NCBI GenBank assembly: GCA_964514215.1
Contig: CAZEPW010000095.1
Span: 1-7,777, forward strand
From: CAYQUC01 sp964514215
GTDB taxonomy: Bacteria > Pseudomonadota > Gammaproteobacteria > UBA6429 > Thiohalophilaceae
Length of the DNA: 7,777 bases
Direction of reading: 5' to 3'
Of the stretch, positions 7,749 to 7,777 are shown one piece after another (the first letter of the stretch is position 1; every line of letters starts with the position of its first letter). Below the pieces are notes generated by a model. It saw nothing but the letters and a program-made list of their open reading frames with translations. It searched no databases and was not told where the DNA came from. Made by a program: the position numbers and the translations under genes.

Positions 7749-7777
7749 ATGGCGAGAGGCGTAAATAAAGTAATTTT
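7749..7777 (+). CDS. ssb: Single-stranded DNA-binding protein, N-terminal fragment
   Basis: Only nine full codons are present, reading MARGVNKVI, and the gene runs off the right edge. This matches the very conserved SSB start (E. coli MASRGVNKVILVGNLG), with one residue missing near the N-terminus. SSB is a tetrameric OB-fold protein that coats single-stranded DNA in replication, repair and recombination. The good ribosome site and the position beside uvrA, where ssb sits in many gammaproteobacteria, support the call. The 103-bp gap after yajR leaves open whether it has its own promoter or is read from yajR. Confidence 0.88.

Overview
The window is AT-rich chromosomal DNA of a gammaproteobacterium-like organism. 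The support is a close match to E. coli-type UvrA (941 aa, same zinc-cysteine positions), a YajR-type transporter, and an ssb start beside them. The genus cannot be named from this sequence.

Layout, left to right. Positions 1-117 are clearly more GC-rich (about 56% by my count) than what follows. They look like the 3' end (domains V and VI) of a group II intron whose body lies outside the window. A rho-independent terminator at 143-170 closes the next gene. On the minus strand, 190-2785 is one large surface lipoprotein gene built from Ig/cadherin-like domains. It is interrupted by a 100-N assembly gap (674-773) that falls inside a 294-bp (98-residue) tandem repeat. The N run breaks the frame artificially. 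Filling it with the 57 nt predicted from the neighbouring repeat restores a single 850-residue protein. A 398-bp AT-rich spacer follows, with a good sigma70-type promoter for the lipoprotein and a small palindrome behind uvrA. uvrA occupies 3184-6009 on the minus strand and is intact. A 259-bp divergent promoter region separates it from yajR (6269-7645, plus strand), a 12-TM MFS transporter with a C-terminal cytoplasmic domain. The window ends nine codons into ssb (7749 onward, plus strand).

The right half is the known uvrA/ssb DNA-repair neighbourhood with an MFS gene between the two, an order I also recall from Pseudomonas. UvrA starts nucleotide excision repair and SSB coats the single-stranded DNA that repair exposes; YajR has no shown link to either. 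The left half is accessory in character: a repeat-containing outer-membrane lipoprotein next to a probable mobile intron end. I found no convincing new defence or mobile system. The items most worth following are the repeat-collapsed gap and the intron-like left edge.
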